NCBI RefSeq assembly: GCF_036322585.1
Contig: NZ_AP024600.1
Location: 3,844,001 to 3,908,000, forward strand
Direction of reading: 5' to 3'
DNA length: 64,000 nucleotides
Origin: Luteolibacter sp. LG18
GTDB lineage: Bacteria; Verrucomicrobiota; Verrucomicrobiia; Verrucomicrobiales; Akkermansiaceae
In this document: one piece after another, positions 1-9,196 of the stretch
Position numbering within the stretch: the stretch's first letter is position 1
Layout: each line of letters opens with the position of its first letter
Position numbers and translations under genes: made by a program
Notes under the pieces: model-generated
Database searches by the model: none
Seen by the model: only the letters and a program-made list of their open reading frames with translations
What the model was told of the DNA's origin: nothing

Positions 1-12
1 TACTTTCTTTTC

Positions 13-44
13 ATGGCGATTGAAATAATCGCTTTAATCGCCAT
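13..44. other. Hairpin-forming inverted repeat upstream of dnaB
   Basis: Positions 13-24 and 33-44 can pair as a 12-bp stem (one G-T wobble) around an 8-nt loop; the outer nine pairs (ATGGCGATT / AATCGCCAT) are perfect. No T-run follows on either strand, so it is not a textbook intrinsic terminator. It lies about 70 bases before the dnaB start and could be the 3' end of an upstream transcript or a leader structure. The function is unknown. Confidence 0.4.
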
Positions 45-114
45 TTGCTGGTGGAAAGGCGAGACTCCGAAGTGGCGCTGGGGTGGAAAATAGATTCATA
101 GGAGGGGTCGCTGA

Positions 115-1596
115 TTGACCCGGGGGGAGGGCATCGGGCATGCTCCCGCCCCGCTGATGCCGCCCGAGATTCTGAGTTCCCCGTCCGCCGCTCCCTCCCT
201 CCAACAGTCCTCGACCGCGGTGGAAGACGTGATGCGGTCGCTGCCTCATGCGCTGGGGCCGGAGAAGAGCATCCTCAGCTCCATGCTTCAGGACGGGCAG
301 GAGTACATCGGCGCGGCGATCGAGGAAAAGCTCACCAAGGACCACTTCTACCTTCCGGCGCACGCCACCCTCTACGGGTTCCTCGTGGATCTCTACGAGG
401 CCGGACAGGAGGTCGAACTCGTCTCGCTGGTCCAGAAGCTGCACGACAAGGCGCTGATCGACCACGTCGGCGGCCCGTCCTCGATCTACGATCTTTTCAC
501 CTACGCGCCGTCCGCGGGGCATTTCCGCCACCACCTCCAACTGGTGAAGGACAAGCACGTCCTGCGCGCCATCATCCAGACCGCGAACTCCGCCATCGCC
601 CGCGCCCACGAATCCCCGGACGAGGTGAACGAGCTGCTGGATTCCGTGGAGGCCAGCGTGCTGGGCATCCGCGAGGGCTCGGAAACGAACAAGGCTCCGA
701 GCACCAAGCAATCGGTGACGGAGGTCATCGAGCAGTTCGAGGCGCTCCTTTCCGGCGACCGCGGCGCGCAGGGCATTCCGACCGGCTACGAGATGCTGGA
801 CAAGATGTGCAGCGGCCTGAAACCCGGTGAAATGTTCGTCGTCGCGGCCCGTCCCTCGATGGGTAAGACCTCGTTCATGATGAACATCGTGGAGCACATC
901 TGCATCGACCAGGGGAAGCCCGCGATGGTGTTCTCCTGCGAAATGAGCACGTTCCAGATCGTGCAGCGTCTGCTGTTCTCGCGTGCCCGTTTCGCCATGA
1001 GCCAGCTCAACCGCGGCTACACCCCGAGCAAGGGCGACCTGCAGCGGATCCAGCGCGCGGCCTTGGAAATTTCCGCCGCGAAGCTGTTCGTGGACGATAC
1101 CGCCGGCATCACGATCAACGAGATGCGCGCCAAGGCCCGCCGCAAGAAGCGCGACGAGGACATCCAGCTCATCGCGATCGACTACCTCCAGCTCATGAAG
1201 TCCCGCACCAAGCAGGCGGAAAACTCCCGTGAGCGTGAAATCGCGGAAATCTCCGCCGGCATCAAGGGCCTGGCCAAGGAACTCGGCATCCCAATCGTCA
1301 TCCTCGCCCAGCTCAACCGTGGTCCGGAAGGCCGAACCGGCAAGAACGTCGGTGTGCCCCGCATGTCCGACCTCCGTGAATCCGGCTCCATCGAGCAGGA
1401 CGCCGACATGGTGGGCCTGCTCTACCGAACCGCCTACTACGCCGAGGACGCCGAGGCAAAGGCTGCCGAGGAAGGCCGTGCCGAGCTGGTGCTGGCGAAG
1501 AACCGTAACGGTGAAACCGGCCACATTCCGCTCACCTTCATCGCGGACCTGATGCGCTTCGAAACCGGTCGCCCGGCGGATGAGCCGCAGTCCTGA
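115..1596 (+). CDS. dnaB: Replicative DNA helicase DnaB
   Basis: Hexameric 5'-3' helicase that unwinds DNA ahead of the replisome in the cytoplasm. The N-terminal primase-interaction domain covers about residues 40-145 and begins with the typical PHALGPEKSILSSML run. The RecA-like ATPase core follows, with Walker A ARPSMGKTSF near residues 244-253, Walker B LIAIDYLQLM near 353-362, and the late DnaB motif LRESGSIEQDAD. The 493-residue length is normal. The start is taken as TTG at 115 because a strong AGGAGGGG ribosome site (100-107) sits 7 bases upstream; the first in-frame ATG at 157 has no such site and would only remove a disordered leader. The gene stands alone, with no rplI or ssb visible. 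The family call is very secure; the non-ATG start is likely. Confidence 0.96.
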   Translation: MTRGEGIGHAPAPLMPPEILSSPSAAPSLQQSSTAVEDVMRSLPHALGPEKSILSSMLQDGQEYIGAAIEEKLTKDHFYLPAHATLYGFLVDLYEAGQEVELVSLVQKLHDKALIDHVGGPSSIYDLFTYAPSAGHFRHHLQLVKDKHVLRAIIQTANSAIARAHESPDEVNELLDSVEASVLGIREGSETNKAPSTKQSVTEVIEQFEALLSGDRGAQGIPTGYEMLDKMCSGLKPGEMFVVAARPSMGKTSFMMNIVEHICIDQGKPAMVFSCEMSTFQIVQRLLFSRARFAMSQLNRGYTPSKGDLQRIQRAALEISAAKLFVDDTAGITINEMRAKARRKKRDEDIQLIAIDYLQLMKSRTKQAENSREREIAEISAGIKGLAKELGIPIVILAQLNRGPEGRTGKNVGVPRMSDLRESGSIEQDADMVGLLYRTAYYAEDAEAKAAEEGRAELVLAKNRNGETGHIPLTFIADLMRFETGRPADEPQS

Positions 1597-1655
1597 CGTC
1601 GTTCTTGAGACAAAAAGGGGCTGTCATCCGGCACGCCATCCGCTAGAAGGGCCCT

Positions 1656-2156
1656 GTGTTTCAAACGCGATCCATGGTTCTGGCGGCGGTCTGCCTGATG
1701 CAGGCGAGCTGCGCCACGCACTACTACAACGTCCGGGAAGAGCGGGAGGCTCCGGTGCTGGCGAAGCGTCTGGAAAGCCCGATCAACCGCGCCCCCGCCG
1801 ATCCAGCCGGTCGTGTGCTGGTCCATTCGGGCATCGCCACCTTCCGCGGCTACAGCCGCCCACCGGCGAAGGCTCATGATCTCGGGGAAACCACGCCCGC
1901 GAAACGTCCGCGGCTCGCGCTCTACACCGCCGGCCTGTGGCCCGCCAAGACACCTGCGAGCCGCACCCTGCGCCTGGTGGAGAAAACGCCCGCGCGGGAC
2001 AAGGTCACCGACTATCAACTCCAGTATGTGAAGCGCGTTTCCATCTGGGAACGCTTCCGGTTCCTGCACGATGACGAGCGCGTGCTCGGCCGAGCCCTCG
2101 CCTGGTCCTACGCCAAGGACCGCCGTGCCCACACCCCGGCCCGGGATCGCGAGTAG
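1656..2156 (+). CDS. Hypothetical small exported (lipoprotein-like) protein
   Basis: A 166-residue protein of unrecognised family. It begins with a short hydrophobic stretch ending in QASC (residues 16-19), which could act as an imperfect lipobox (Q rather than L/V/I at -3), so outer- or inner-membrane attachment is possible. The remainder is basic and rich in Arg, Ala and Pro, with a C-terminal segment WERFRFLHDDERVLGRAL. The GTG start at 1656 is chosen because AGAAGG at 1645-1650 lies 5 bases before it; an in-frame ATG at 1674 is the alternative. The gene lies 59 bases after dnaB and 56 before lpxA, all on the same strand, so co-transcription is possible. No function can be assigned. Confidence 0.6.
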   Translation: MFQTRSMVLAAVCLMQASCATHYYNVREEREAPVLAKRLESPINRAPADPAGRVLVHSGIATFRGYSRPPAKAHDLGETTPAKRPRLALYTAGLWPAKTPASRTLRLVEKTPARDKVTDYQLQYVKRVSIWERFRFLHDDERVLGRALAWSYAKDRRAHTPARDRE

Positions 2157-2212
2157 GCAAGTTTCCGCACTTCTGCGTTTCCAGTGGCGGAGCCGGACTC
2201 CAACATCCGGGC

Positions 2213-2989
2213 GTGCCGCAGATCCATCCCTCCGCCCTCGTTTCCCCGGAAGCCGTGATTGCCGATGACGTGGTCGTCGGTCCCTTCACCGTCATCGAGG
2301 CCGGGGTGAAACTGGCCGCCGGTGTCCAGATCGCCGGCCATGTCTGCATCTCCGGGGACACCGAGATTGGCGAGGGCAGCGCCATCGGCTGGGGCTCCGT
2401 GGTCGGGGCCGATCCGCAGGACCTTTCATTCGATCCCGCCACGCCCTCCGGGGTCCGCATCGGCCCGCGCAACACGCTGCGCGAATACGTGACGATCCAC
2501 CGCGGTTCGAAGCCCGGCGCCTACACCATCATCGGCACCGGGAATTTCCTGATGACCGGCGTGCACCTCGCCCATGACGTCCAGATGGGGGACAACAATG
2601 TGCTCGCGAACAATGTCCTGCTCGCCGGGCACATCCGCATGGGAAACCGCGTGTTTCTCGGCGGCGGGGCGGGCCTCCACCAGTTCATCCGCGTCGGGGA
2701 TTTCGCGATGGTGCAGGGGAACTCCGCCATCAGCCAGGACGTGCCGCCCTATTGTGTCGGATATGGTTCGAACCAGATCGCCGGCCTGAACGTGGTGGGA
2801 CTCCGCCGCGCGGGCTTCGATGCGGAAACCCGCGCTGAGATCAAGGCCGCCGCCAAGTTGCTGCTGCTCTCCCGTCTTCCGATTTCCGAGGCGCTGGCGG
2901 AAGCGGGACAGCGCGAGTGGAGCCCGGCCGCGAGGCTGTTGATCGATGCGGTGGCCTCGCCTTCGAAAAAAGGCGTGATTGTCCGCTGA
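2213..2989 (+). CDS. lpxA: Acyl-ACP--UDP-N-acetylglucosamine O-acyltransferase
   Basis: First enzyme of lipid A synthesis: it transfers an R-3-hydroxyacyl chain from acyl-ACP to the 3-OH of UDP-GlcNAc in the cytoplasm. Its 258 residues match the family. The N-terminal two thirds are hexapeptide repeats forming a left-handed beta helix (start IHPSALVSPEAVIADDVVVG). The AHD segment places the probable catalytic His at residue 121, followed by GDNNVLANN. The family-specific C-terminal segment GLNVVGLRRAGF is present. The start is GTG at 2213. It is not beside lpxD, fabZ or lpxC, the common arrangement in Proteobacteria. A simple hexapeptide acetyltransferase is unlikely given the C-terminal signature. 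Confidence 0.93.
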   Translation: MPQIHPSALVSPEAVIADDVVVGPFTVIEAGVKLAAGVQIAGHVCISGDTEIGEGSAIGWGSVVGADPQDLSFDPATPSGVRIGPRNTLREYVTIHRGSKPGAYTIIGTGNFLMTGVHLAHDVQMGDNNVLANNVLLAGHIRMGNRVFLGGGAGLHQFIRVGDFAMVQGNSAISQDVPPYCVGYGSNQIAGLNVVGLRRAGFDAETRAEIKAAAKLLLLSRLPISEALAEAGQREWSPAARLLIDAVASPSKKGVIVR

Positions 2990-3027
2990 TCCGGTGGAAG
3001 GTGCCGCTGTTAGCCAGACGCTTCTTC

Positions 3028-3648
3028 ATGTCAGCCCTCCATCTTCCCGAGACCTGCGGCGTGATCCTGCTGCCGGATTGCACCCTGTTCCCGCACGGCG
3101 GCCTGCCGCTCCGCATCTTCGAACCGCGCTACCGGAAGATGCTGGAGGACGCCATCGAAGGGTCCGCTTTTTTCGCCGTCGCCCGCCTCACCGGCGAGGA
3201 AACACGGAATCCCGCCGAATGCACCGACAAGATCGGCACCATCGGTCTGGTCCGTGCCTCCCACGAACTCGAGGACGGAACCTCGCAGCTCCTGCTCCAC
3301 GGCGTGATCCGCGTGAAGTTCACGCACTGGCACCTGGACAAGCCCTATCCCTATGCGACGATCGAACCGCAGATCACCTTCTTCGAGCCCGAGTCCCAGG
3401 CCGAGGCGGCGGTCAAGACCCTGCGGGGCGCGGTGGAGGACGCCATCCGCGAGCTGCCGGACGATGTGAAGCAGCAGGTGATGACCCTGCTTTACCGCGC
3501 CGATGAGCCGCCGCTGCTCACCGACATCGTGGCCCAGCAGTTCATCCACGATCCGGAACTGCGCCAACGTATCTTGGAAACGGATTCCGCCGGCAAGCGC
3601 ATCGGGATGATTTGCGAATACCTCCGGAAGGCGACGGCGCGGGAGTAA
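3028..3648 (+). CDS. LON substrate-binding-domain protein
   Basis: A 206-residue protein made of a single LON N-terminal domain, the substrate-recognition part of Lon proteases, without AAA+ or peptidase domains. The family opening is clear: PETCGVILLPDCTLFPHGGLPLRIFEPRYRKML with the Pro/Leu/Phe/RIFEPRY pattern at about residues 7-38; the later half is helical. Such stand-alone proteins are common in bacteria and their function is not firmly known. The start is the ATG at 3028; reading further upstream would overlap the lpxA coding region and adds no family sequence. It sits 38 bases after lpxA on the same strand. Confidence 0.85.
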   Translation: MSALHLPETCGVILLPDCTLFPHGGLPLRIFEPRYRKMLEDAIEGSAFFAVARLTGEETRNPAECTDKIGTIGLVRASHELEDGTSQLLLHGVIRVKFTHWHLDKPYPYATIEPQITFFEPESQAEAAVKTLRGAVEDAIRELPDDVKQQVMTLLYRADEPPLLTDIVAQQFIHDPELRQRILETDSAGKRIGMICEYLRKATARE

Positions 3649-3746
3649 GTGCCGTTTTCCGGAGGACATATGTGAAAATTTGGTGAAATCGGTGAAGCGG
3701 GAGGGAATTTTCTGGAGGTGGGGATTTCCGATCTCTAACTCGCTCC

Positions 3747-6700
3747 ATGCTTGACCGCACCGCTCTTGTTGTAGCCGCGCTCACTCTCCCCGCAGCAGCC
3801 GTCACAGCCCCCTGGAACTCGCTTTCAGGTTCGGCCGTTCGTCCGTTCTGGGATTACGCGACGTTCGCCGGCACCCCTCTGTTCACCCTCGATACCTCCG
3901 CGGGACGGTCCACCGTGGTCCAGTCCGGAAGCTCCTGGTACACCATCGCGTGGGATGCCTCGACGTCCAGTTTCCAGCAGACCCACGTGGCCCCGCCGGT
4001 GGCGGCTTCCAAGTCGATCACAAAGATCCTGGCCGCCCAAATGTCGGGAGATGCCACCCCCGAAATCGTGGTGATCTATCAGGACGGGGATGTCCTGATT
4101 TATGACGCCGTGAGCTATGAGCTCGTGAAATCCTTCGATACTTCCTCGTCGCTCGTGCGTGCGGCGACTGCCGCGGACTTGGATGGCGATGGTTTCGCGG
4201 AGATCATGGTCGGCACCTTGTCCGCCCTCTATGTTCATGATCGCAATGGAGCCTTCCTTTGGTCCGTTCCTGCGACCGGTAGCTTTACGGCGGTCGAGGT
4301 GGGCCAGCTCGATTCCGATCCAGCGAAGGAGATTGTTCTGGGCAACGGCAAGGTGATCGACAGCGCCACCCGCACCGTCCAGTGGACCCGGCCTGCGGAA
4401 TGGCCTTCTTGGGGGCTTCTGGCGCTGCGGGACGTGAATGGAGATGGCCGGGACGAAATCTACGCGTCGGCCGGCACAACCGGAGGTGCCGGTTTTTCTA
4501 TTGTGGACGTGCAGGAAAACAAACTGGTTCTCAATCAGCCGCGAACCTCCCAGATCAACAACCTCGTGGTGGCCGATATCGACTCCACTCCGGGATATGA
4601 ACTGCTGATCTCGGATGCACGGGGGGTGACGGGTTACACCTTGGACGGCAATACCGCCACCTTCTCCTTTGGGCTGGATATGTCCGACTTCGGCGGTGGT
4701 GCCGGTATCTCCGCGGGCACCGATCTCAATGGTGACGGGGTGAAGGATCTCCTGCTCAGCCCGTACGACACGACCGCTGACATTCCGTTTCTTTTCGTTC
4801 GTTCGGACACCCTTGCTTCCCAATACCTCGCGAACGTGCGGCTCGCAGGACCTTATTTGACTCCAGTAACGGGTGATATCACCGGCGACGGGGTTCCGGA
4901 ACTGGTGGGTGCTTCGGCGGATCGGTCGACCAACCGCGTGTTGGTGTTCGATACCCAGACCCTCGGAGTGCTCGGCATCTCGGACAACCTTTATCCCGGA
5001 GGCACCGTGTCGGGATTGTCCGACCTGAAACTCCGCGATGTGGATGGAGATGGCACCAAAGAAATCCTCATCGCCGGGGACAACGACGGCAGTGCCGATG
5101 TCACGGTGTTGCGTTACCAGCCTGCGACCCACACCTTCGCGACCGTCTGGTCGAACCCGGACAAGCCGGAGGGCTCGCGTTTCACCAAGGTCGAGATCCT
5201 GGATCTCAATGGCGATGGCAAATTGGAGATCATCGCCGCGAATATCGGTGGAGACGGTTGCCACCTCAACGTGATCGACTACGCGACCGGCGCCCTGCAA
5301 TGGCGTTCTCCTGTGCTCGGAACGGACACGAGAGGTTTCACCTGCATGGAGATCGGTGACATCGATGGCGACGGTAACCTGGAGGCCGTGTTGAGCGGTT
5401 CGGGCAATGGCATCGTGGTGGTCGATCTCATTGGGCACGCGGTTGAATACTCCACCGCCGGTGGTTTTACCGCTGTCACACTTCGGACCGATGGTTTCAC
5501 AGCGGGCAAGATCGACGGCAGCGTTCTGCGTTACACCGCGACTGGCGCGGGCACCTATACCTTGGATTCCACGGTGGCGATGTCGGACCAGAAGGTTTCC
5601 GGGCTGATGGCCGGGCCGGGGCAGGGGCTGTGGATTTCCTCCGGCAGCCGGATGCAGTACTGGCCGGATTCCTCGGCACCGGTGTGGTCGACCGAGATCC
5701 GCCTCACCGAGTCGGACGGTGCGCCCGCGTTCCTATGGACCCTTGGCGGCTATGAGCTCTTCGGCGGCTACGATTACGGCTTCTCGGCCTTCGAAACCGC
5801 TCCGGCGGAACTCGGCGTCCTGCCGTCCGTGAGCCTCGGGGTGGGAGGGACGTCGGTTTCGGAAGGTTCCGCGGCGGCGGCTTCCTTCGCGGTTTATCGC
5901 ACCGGTCCGACCTCTTCGCCGCTCGACGTTCACTTCACCCTCGCGGGTTCGGCGTCCTCCGGTGATGTGGCCATCACGGGAGCGACCGATGCGGGTGACG
6001 GCACTTGGGTTGCCACCATCCCCGCGGGTTCCGCCAGCACTGCGGGCACGATCGCAGCCATCGACGACACCGAGGCGGAAGGGCCTGAGCAGCTCGTCGT
6101 GGCGCTCGCCTCCGGCAGTGGCTACAAGGTCGACCTGCCAGGCGTTTCCACCCTGGGAGTGGTGGACAACGAGACCGCGCTTTCGATCTCGCTGCTCAAT
6201 GGCCTCTCCCAGTGCCCGGAAACCGCCACCGCTGGAGCCTACGGCTTCGTGATCACCCGCAGCGGTGACCTCTCGAAATCGCTGCGCGTGAACCTGGTGG
6301 CCTCAGGTTCCGCCACCGCCGCCAAGGACTACCGCAAGCTCGCCACCACGGCCACCATCGCCGCAGGGCAGGCATCCGTGACCGTGCCGTTCGTTCCCAT
6401 GGCGGACAAGATCGTCGAGGGAACCGAGACGGTCATCCTCACGGTGGCTCCGGGCACGGGCTACGGTGCCATTTCGGGCCGCTCCGCCGCCACGATCAAC
6501 CTGCTGGATGTCAGCTCGGTGGTTAGCCTGGCGGCGCACGCGCCGTCGGTTTCCGGAATCGATGTTCCCGTGGTCCGCTCCGGTGGTATCGAGCAGCCGC
6601 TGACCCTGACGATCGTCGAGGAAAAGGTGCCGGTGTCCGGTCGTCCGTCGTCCTCGCGGAAGCGGATCACGTTCCCGGCGCATTCCTCCTCCGCGATCTA

Positions 6701-6809
6701 CCACGTCAAACCGGGCAAGATCGCCTTCGGTGATACCGTCTCGTTGCTCCCGGATGCCTCGTTCGTGATCGGGGGCGCGGCCTCCGCGACCTTCACGGTG
6801 CACCCGTAA
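3747..6809 (+). CDS. Secreted FG-GAP/VCBS-repeat protein with Calx-beta domains
   Basis: A 1020-residue exported protein. A signal peptide (about residues 1-21, ending AAAVTA) is followed by a beta-propeller-like region of at least seven calcium-binding-type repeats (DLDGDG, DVNGDG, DLNGDG, DITGDG, DVDGDG, DLNGDG, DIDGDG) between residues 140 and 560. From about residue 695 two Calx-beta-like domains follow (SVSEGSAAAASFAVYRTG; YGFVITRSGDLSKSL). This plan suggests calcium-dependent adhesion or scaffolding at the cell surface; no catalytic motif is seen. The start ATG at 3747 begins directly at the signal peptide. The gene is single, and a strong terminator follows it. Substrate or partner is unknown. 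Confidence 0.85.
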   Translation: MLDRTALVVAALTLPAAAVTAPWNSLSGSAVRPFWDYATFAGTPLFTLDTSAGRSTVVQSGSSWYTIAWDASTSSFQQTHVAPPVAASKSITKILAAQMSGDATPEIVVIYQDGDVLIYDAVSYELVKSFDTSSSLVRAATAADLDGDGFAEIMVGTLSALYVHDRNGAFLWSVPATGSFTAVEVGQLDSDPAKEIVLGNGKVIDSATRTVQWTRPAEWPSWGLLALRDVNGDGRDEIYASAGTTGGAGFSIVDVQENKLVLNQPRTSQINNLVVADIDSTPGYELLISDARGVTGYTLDGNTATFSFGLDMSDFGGGAGISAGTDLNGDGVKDLLLSPYDTTADIPFLFVRSDTLASQYLANVRLAGPYLTPVTGDITGDGVPELVGASADRSTNRVLVFDTQTLGVLGISDNLYPGGTVSGLSDLKLRDVDGDGTKEILIAGDNDGSADVTVLRYQPATHTFATVWSNPDKPEGSRFTKVEILDLNGDGKLEIIAANIGGDGCHLNVIDYATGALQWRSPVLGTDTRGFTCMEIGDIDGDGNLEAVLSGSGNGIVVVDLIGHAVEYSTAGGFTAVTLRTDGFTAGKIDGSVLRYTATGAGTYTLDSTVAMSDQKVSGLMAGPGQGLWISSGSRMQYWPDSSAPVWSTEIRLTESDGAPAFLWTLGGYELFGGYDYGFSAFETAPAELGVLPSVSLGVGGTSVSEGSAAAASFAVYRTGPTSSPLDVHFTLAGSASSGDVAITGATDAGDGTWVATIPAGSASTAGTIAAIDDTEAEGPEQLVVALASGSGYKVDLPGVSTLGVVDNETALSISLLNGLSQCPETATAGAYGFVITRSGDLSKSLRVNLVASGSATAAKDYRKLATTATIAAGQASVTVPFVPMADKIVEGTETVILTVAPGTGYGAISGRSAATINLLDVSSVVSLAAHAPSVSGIDVPVVRSGGIEQPLTLTIVEEKVPVSGRPSSSRKRITFPAHSSSAIYHVKPGKIAFGDTVSLLPDASFVIGGAASATFTVHP

Positions 6810-6824
6810 CGGAAAGTTTCCAGT

Positions 6825-6858
6825 AGGGACGCGGTGGCATTCCATCGCGTCCCTTTTT
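6825..6858 (+). terminator. Intrinsic terminator after the FG-GAP gene
   Basis: GGGACGCGGTGG (6826-6837) pairs with CCATCGCGTCCC (6842-6853), including one G-T wobble, around a CATT loop, and is followed by TTTTT (6854-6858). It lies 16 bases after the FG-GAP stop and just before the convergent LysR gene's 3' end. Confidence 0.9.
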
Positions 6859-6862
6859 CGTG

Positions 6863-7798
6863 TCACGCCGCGCCTTCCATTCCGGGAGAGGGGGCCTTGA
6901 ACGGCACCGGCAGGCGGTCCTTCAGGCGGCGGATGAACTCGTGGACCAGCGGCGAGGCATCCTCGCTCTTCCACACCGCCCACATGCTGAAATCGAGATC
7001 CGCCTTCGAGGTCACCAGTGGTTTCAGGACGATGCCGTGGATGCGGTTGAGATCGAGGATCCGCGGCATCAGTGCCATGCCGTGGTCCGCGGCGACCATC
7101 GTCAGCAGCGAGTCAAAGCCTTGGATGTAGCGCGTCGGGCCGTGGGTCACGCCCTCCGCCGCAAAGAAGGTCCGCACATCCTTGCAGTGTTTCGACTCCG
7201 ATTCGCGGCCGAGGCACAGCAGCGTCTCGCGGGAAATGTCGCCGAGCGTGAGCGATTTCCGCTCGGCCAGGGGGTGCCCGTGGTAGAGTGCCACCGCGAA
7301 CTTCGTCTGGAGAATGCGCAGGCTCTTCATCCCGCGGGGCAGGGTGGCCTTCTTGCCGTAGGCGAAGCCGATGTGGATCTGGCCCTTCGCCAGTGCTTCG
7401 AGTTGCTCCGGCGGTGTCATTTCGACGAAACCGACGTCCACGTCCGGGAACTCGTCGCCGAAGGATTTCAGTGCTTCCGGCATGAATCCGGCCGCGATTG
7501 GACCGACGCTCGCGATCAGCAGATGACCGCGGCGGCCTTCCTGCACCTCGCGCGCCAAGACCTTGGCGCGTTCCACATGCGCGAGGATGGCCCGTGCATC
7601 CACGAGATACGTATTTCCCGCATCGGTGAGTGTCACACGGACGGTGTTGCGATCCAGCAAAGTCACGCCAAGTTCCTCCTCGAGGTCCTTGACCTGCTTG
7701 CTCAAGGCGGGGCGCGTCACATTCAAGCGCTCCGCTGCACGCCGGAAGTTCAGTTCCTCCGCCACGGTGACGAAATAACGCAGGTGCCTCAGTTCCAT
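6863..7798 (-). CDS. LysR-family transcriptional regulator
   Basis: Cytoplasmic DNA-binding regulator. The N-terminal winged helix-turn-helix has the family sequence ELRHLRYFVTVAEELNF, then RAAERLNVTRPALSKQVKDLE and LLDRN. From about residue 90 comes a two-lobed substrate-binding domain (HLLIASVGPIAAGF onward) that should sense a small effector. The ATG at 7798 gives MELRHLRYF, the usual start of the family; a GTG nine bases upstream would add three residues. The gene is divergent from the RND efflux operon with a shared upstream region holding a palindrome, so it most likely controls that operon and itself. The effector is unknown. Confidence 0.93.
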   Translation of the reverse strand: MELRHLRYFVTVAEELNFRRAAERLNVTRPALSKQVKDLEEELGVTLLDRNTVRVTLTDAGNTYLVDARAILAHVERAKVLAREVQEGRRGHLLIASVGPIAAGFMPEALKSFGDEFPDVDVGFVEMTPPEQLEALAKGQIHIGFAYGKKATLPRGMKSLRILQTKFAVALYHGHPLAERKSLTLGDISRETLLCLGRESESKHCKDVRTFFAAEGVTHGPTRYIQGFDSLLTMVAADHGMALMPRILDLNRIHGIVLKPLVTSKADLDFSMWAVWKSEDASPLVHEFIRRLKDRLPVPFKAPSPGMEGAA

Positions 7799-7809
7799 CC
7801 GCGGCACTG

Positions 7810-7872
7810 GTAACCTGAAGTTTCCACCATGGAAACAACAAAGTCATTCCGAACGAGCGTTTGAGAGGTTAC
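7810..7872. promoter_or_regulatory. Candidate LysR operator between regulator and efflux operon
   Basis: GTTTCC-ACCAT-GGAAAC at 7820-7836 is a perfect interrupted palindrome and contains the T-N11-A layout typical of LysR boxes. A second inverted pair, GTAACCT (7810-7816) and AGGTTAC (7866-7872), brackets it. Both lie in the divergent regulator/efflux intergenic region, the classical place for such a site. Binding is inferred, not shown. Confidence 0.45.
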
Positions 7873-7899
7873 ATAGTCTCCTGTCCGCGAGGTGTCTTC

Positions 7900-9099
7900 A
7901 TGCCTCCGGAACGTTTCCGACCTACCCTGCTTATGAGACCGTCCTTTTATCTGATGTTGCCCCTCATCGCTGCCGGTCTCGGTAGCTGTGAGAAAAAAGT
8001 GGCCCCGCCCATGCAGATGCCACCCGCCGCGGTCTCGTTCGTCCCCGTCGCCTCGGAGAAGGTCGAGCTCACCCGTGACCTCCCCGGCCGTGTCGATGCC
8101 GTCCGCGTCGCCGAGGTCCGCGCCCGTGTCGCGGGCATCATGCTCCAGCGCACCTTCGATGAAGGCGCGAACGTGAAGGCCGGCCAGACCCTCTTCAAGA
8201 TCGATCCCGCCCCGCTTGAAGCCGCGAAGGCCAGCGCCACCGCGTCCCTCGCCAAGGCGAATGCCAACCTCAAGCAGGCCCAGACGACCGCCAACCGCTA
8301 CGCCGAACTGGTGAACGTGAAGGCCATCAGCCGCCAGGATTACGACGTCGCCCAGGCGGCGGTGCAGACGGCGCAGGCGGAGGTTCAGACCGCCGATGCC
8401 GCGATCAAGACCGCCGACCTCAACCTCGGCTACGCCACCGTGACCGCGCCGATCGATGGCCGCATTGGCAAGGCGCTCGTCACCGAGGGCGCGCTCGTCG
8501 GCCAGACCGATGCCACCAAGATGGCGGTGATCCAGCAGCTCGATCCGATCTACGTCGACTTCACCCAGTCCAGCACCGACCTGCTCGCGCTCCGCCGCGC
8601 GCTGAAGGAAGGCAAGCTCGACAAGGACGGAGCCTCGCCGGTGAAACTGTTGCTCGAAGACGGCACCGAGTATCCGCAGGCTGGCAAGCTGCTGTTCTCG
8701 GAAGTGTCCGTGGACGAAACCACCGGGATGGTCAGCCTCCGCGCCCAGTTCCCGAACCCCGAGCACACATTGCTGCCGGGCATGTTCGCCCGAGTCCGCC
8801 TGACCCAGGCCTTGAAGGACAATTCGATCACCGTGCCGCAGCAGGCCGTGACCCGCGGCCAGGGCGGTGCAGGCAGCGTGCTCGTCATCGATGACTCGAA
8901 CCACGTCCAGGTCCGCATGATTCGCACCGATGCAGCGGTGGGCAACAAGTGGGTGGTCACCGAAGGTCTCAAGGCCGGCGAGCGGGTGGTCATGGAAGGC
9001 CACCTCAAGGCCCGCCCCGGAGCCGAGGTCAAGCCGGAGCCGTTCGTTCCCAAGACGGCCTCCAGCGACAACGGCAAGAAGGCCTCGGACAAGGGCTGA
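7900..9099 (+). CDS. RND efflux periplasmic adaptor subunit (AcrA/MexA type)
   Basis: Membrane-fusion lipoprotein joining the inner-membrane pump to the outer-membrane channel. The signal peptide ends in a lipobox, LGSC, so it should be lipid-anchored. The typical order follows: beta-barrel/lipoyl half (GRVDAVRVAEVRARVAGIM, GQTLFKIDP), an alpha-hairpin with Ala/Gln-rich coiled coil (KASATASLAKANANLKQAQ and AAVQTAQAEVQTADAAIKTA), the second lipoyl half (TVTAPIDGRIGKAL), then the beta barrel (LLPGMFARVRL) and membrane-proximal domain. ATG 7900 is preferred because GAGG at 7889-7892 precedes it; ATG 7933 would give a shorter signal peptide. It is the first gene of a three-gene operon, 97 bases before the pump gene. 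Confidence 0.93.
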   Translation: MPPERFRPTLLMRPSFYLMLPLIAAGLGSCEKKVAPPMQMPPAAVSFVPVASEKVELTRDLPGRVDAVRVAEVRARVAGIMLQRTFDEGANVKAGQTLFKIDPAPLEAAKASATASLAKANANLKQAQTTANRYAELVNVKAISRQDYDVAQAAVQTAQAEVQTADAAIKTADLNLGYATVTAPIDGRIGKALVTEGALVGQTDATKMAVIQQLDPIYVDFTQSSTDLLALRRALKEGKLDKDGASPVKLLLEDGTEYPQAGKLLFSEVSVDETTGMVSLRAQFPNPEHTLLPGMFARVRLTQALKDNSITVPQQAVTRGQGGAGSVLVIDDSNHVQVRMIRTDAAVGNKWVVTEGLKAGERVVMEGHLKARPGAEVKPEPFVPKTASSDNGKKASDKG

Positions 9100-9196
9100 G
9101 CGCAGCCCCCAGTTCCGGTCTAACGGTACCGCGTCTTCCGAGCCGCGTTTAGGACTTCTTTATTCATTTGGATTCAGTCATTAGTCATTACTTTTT

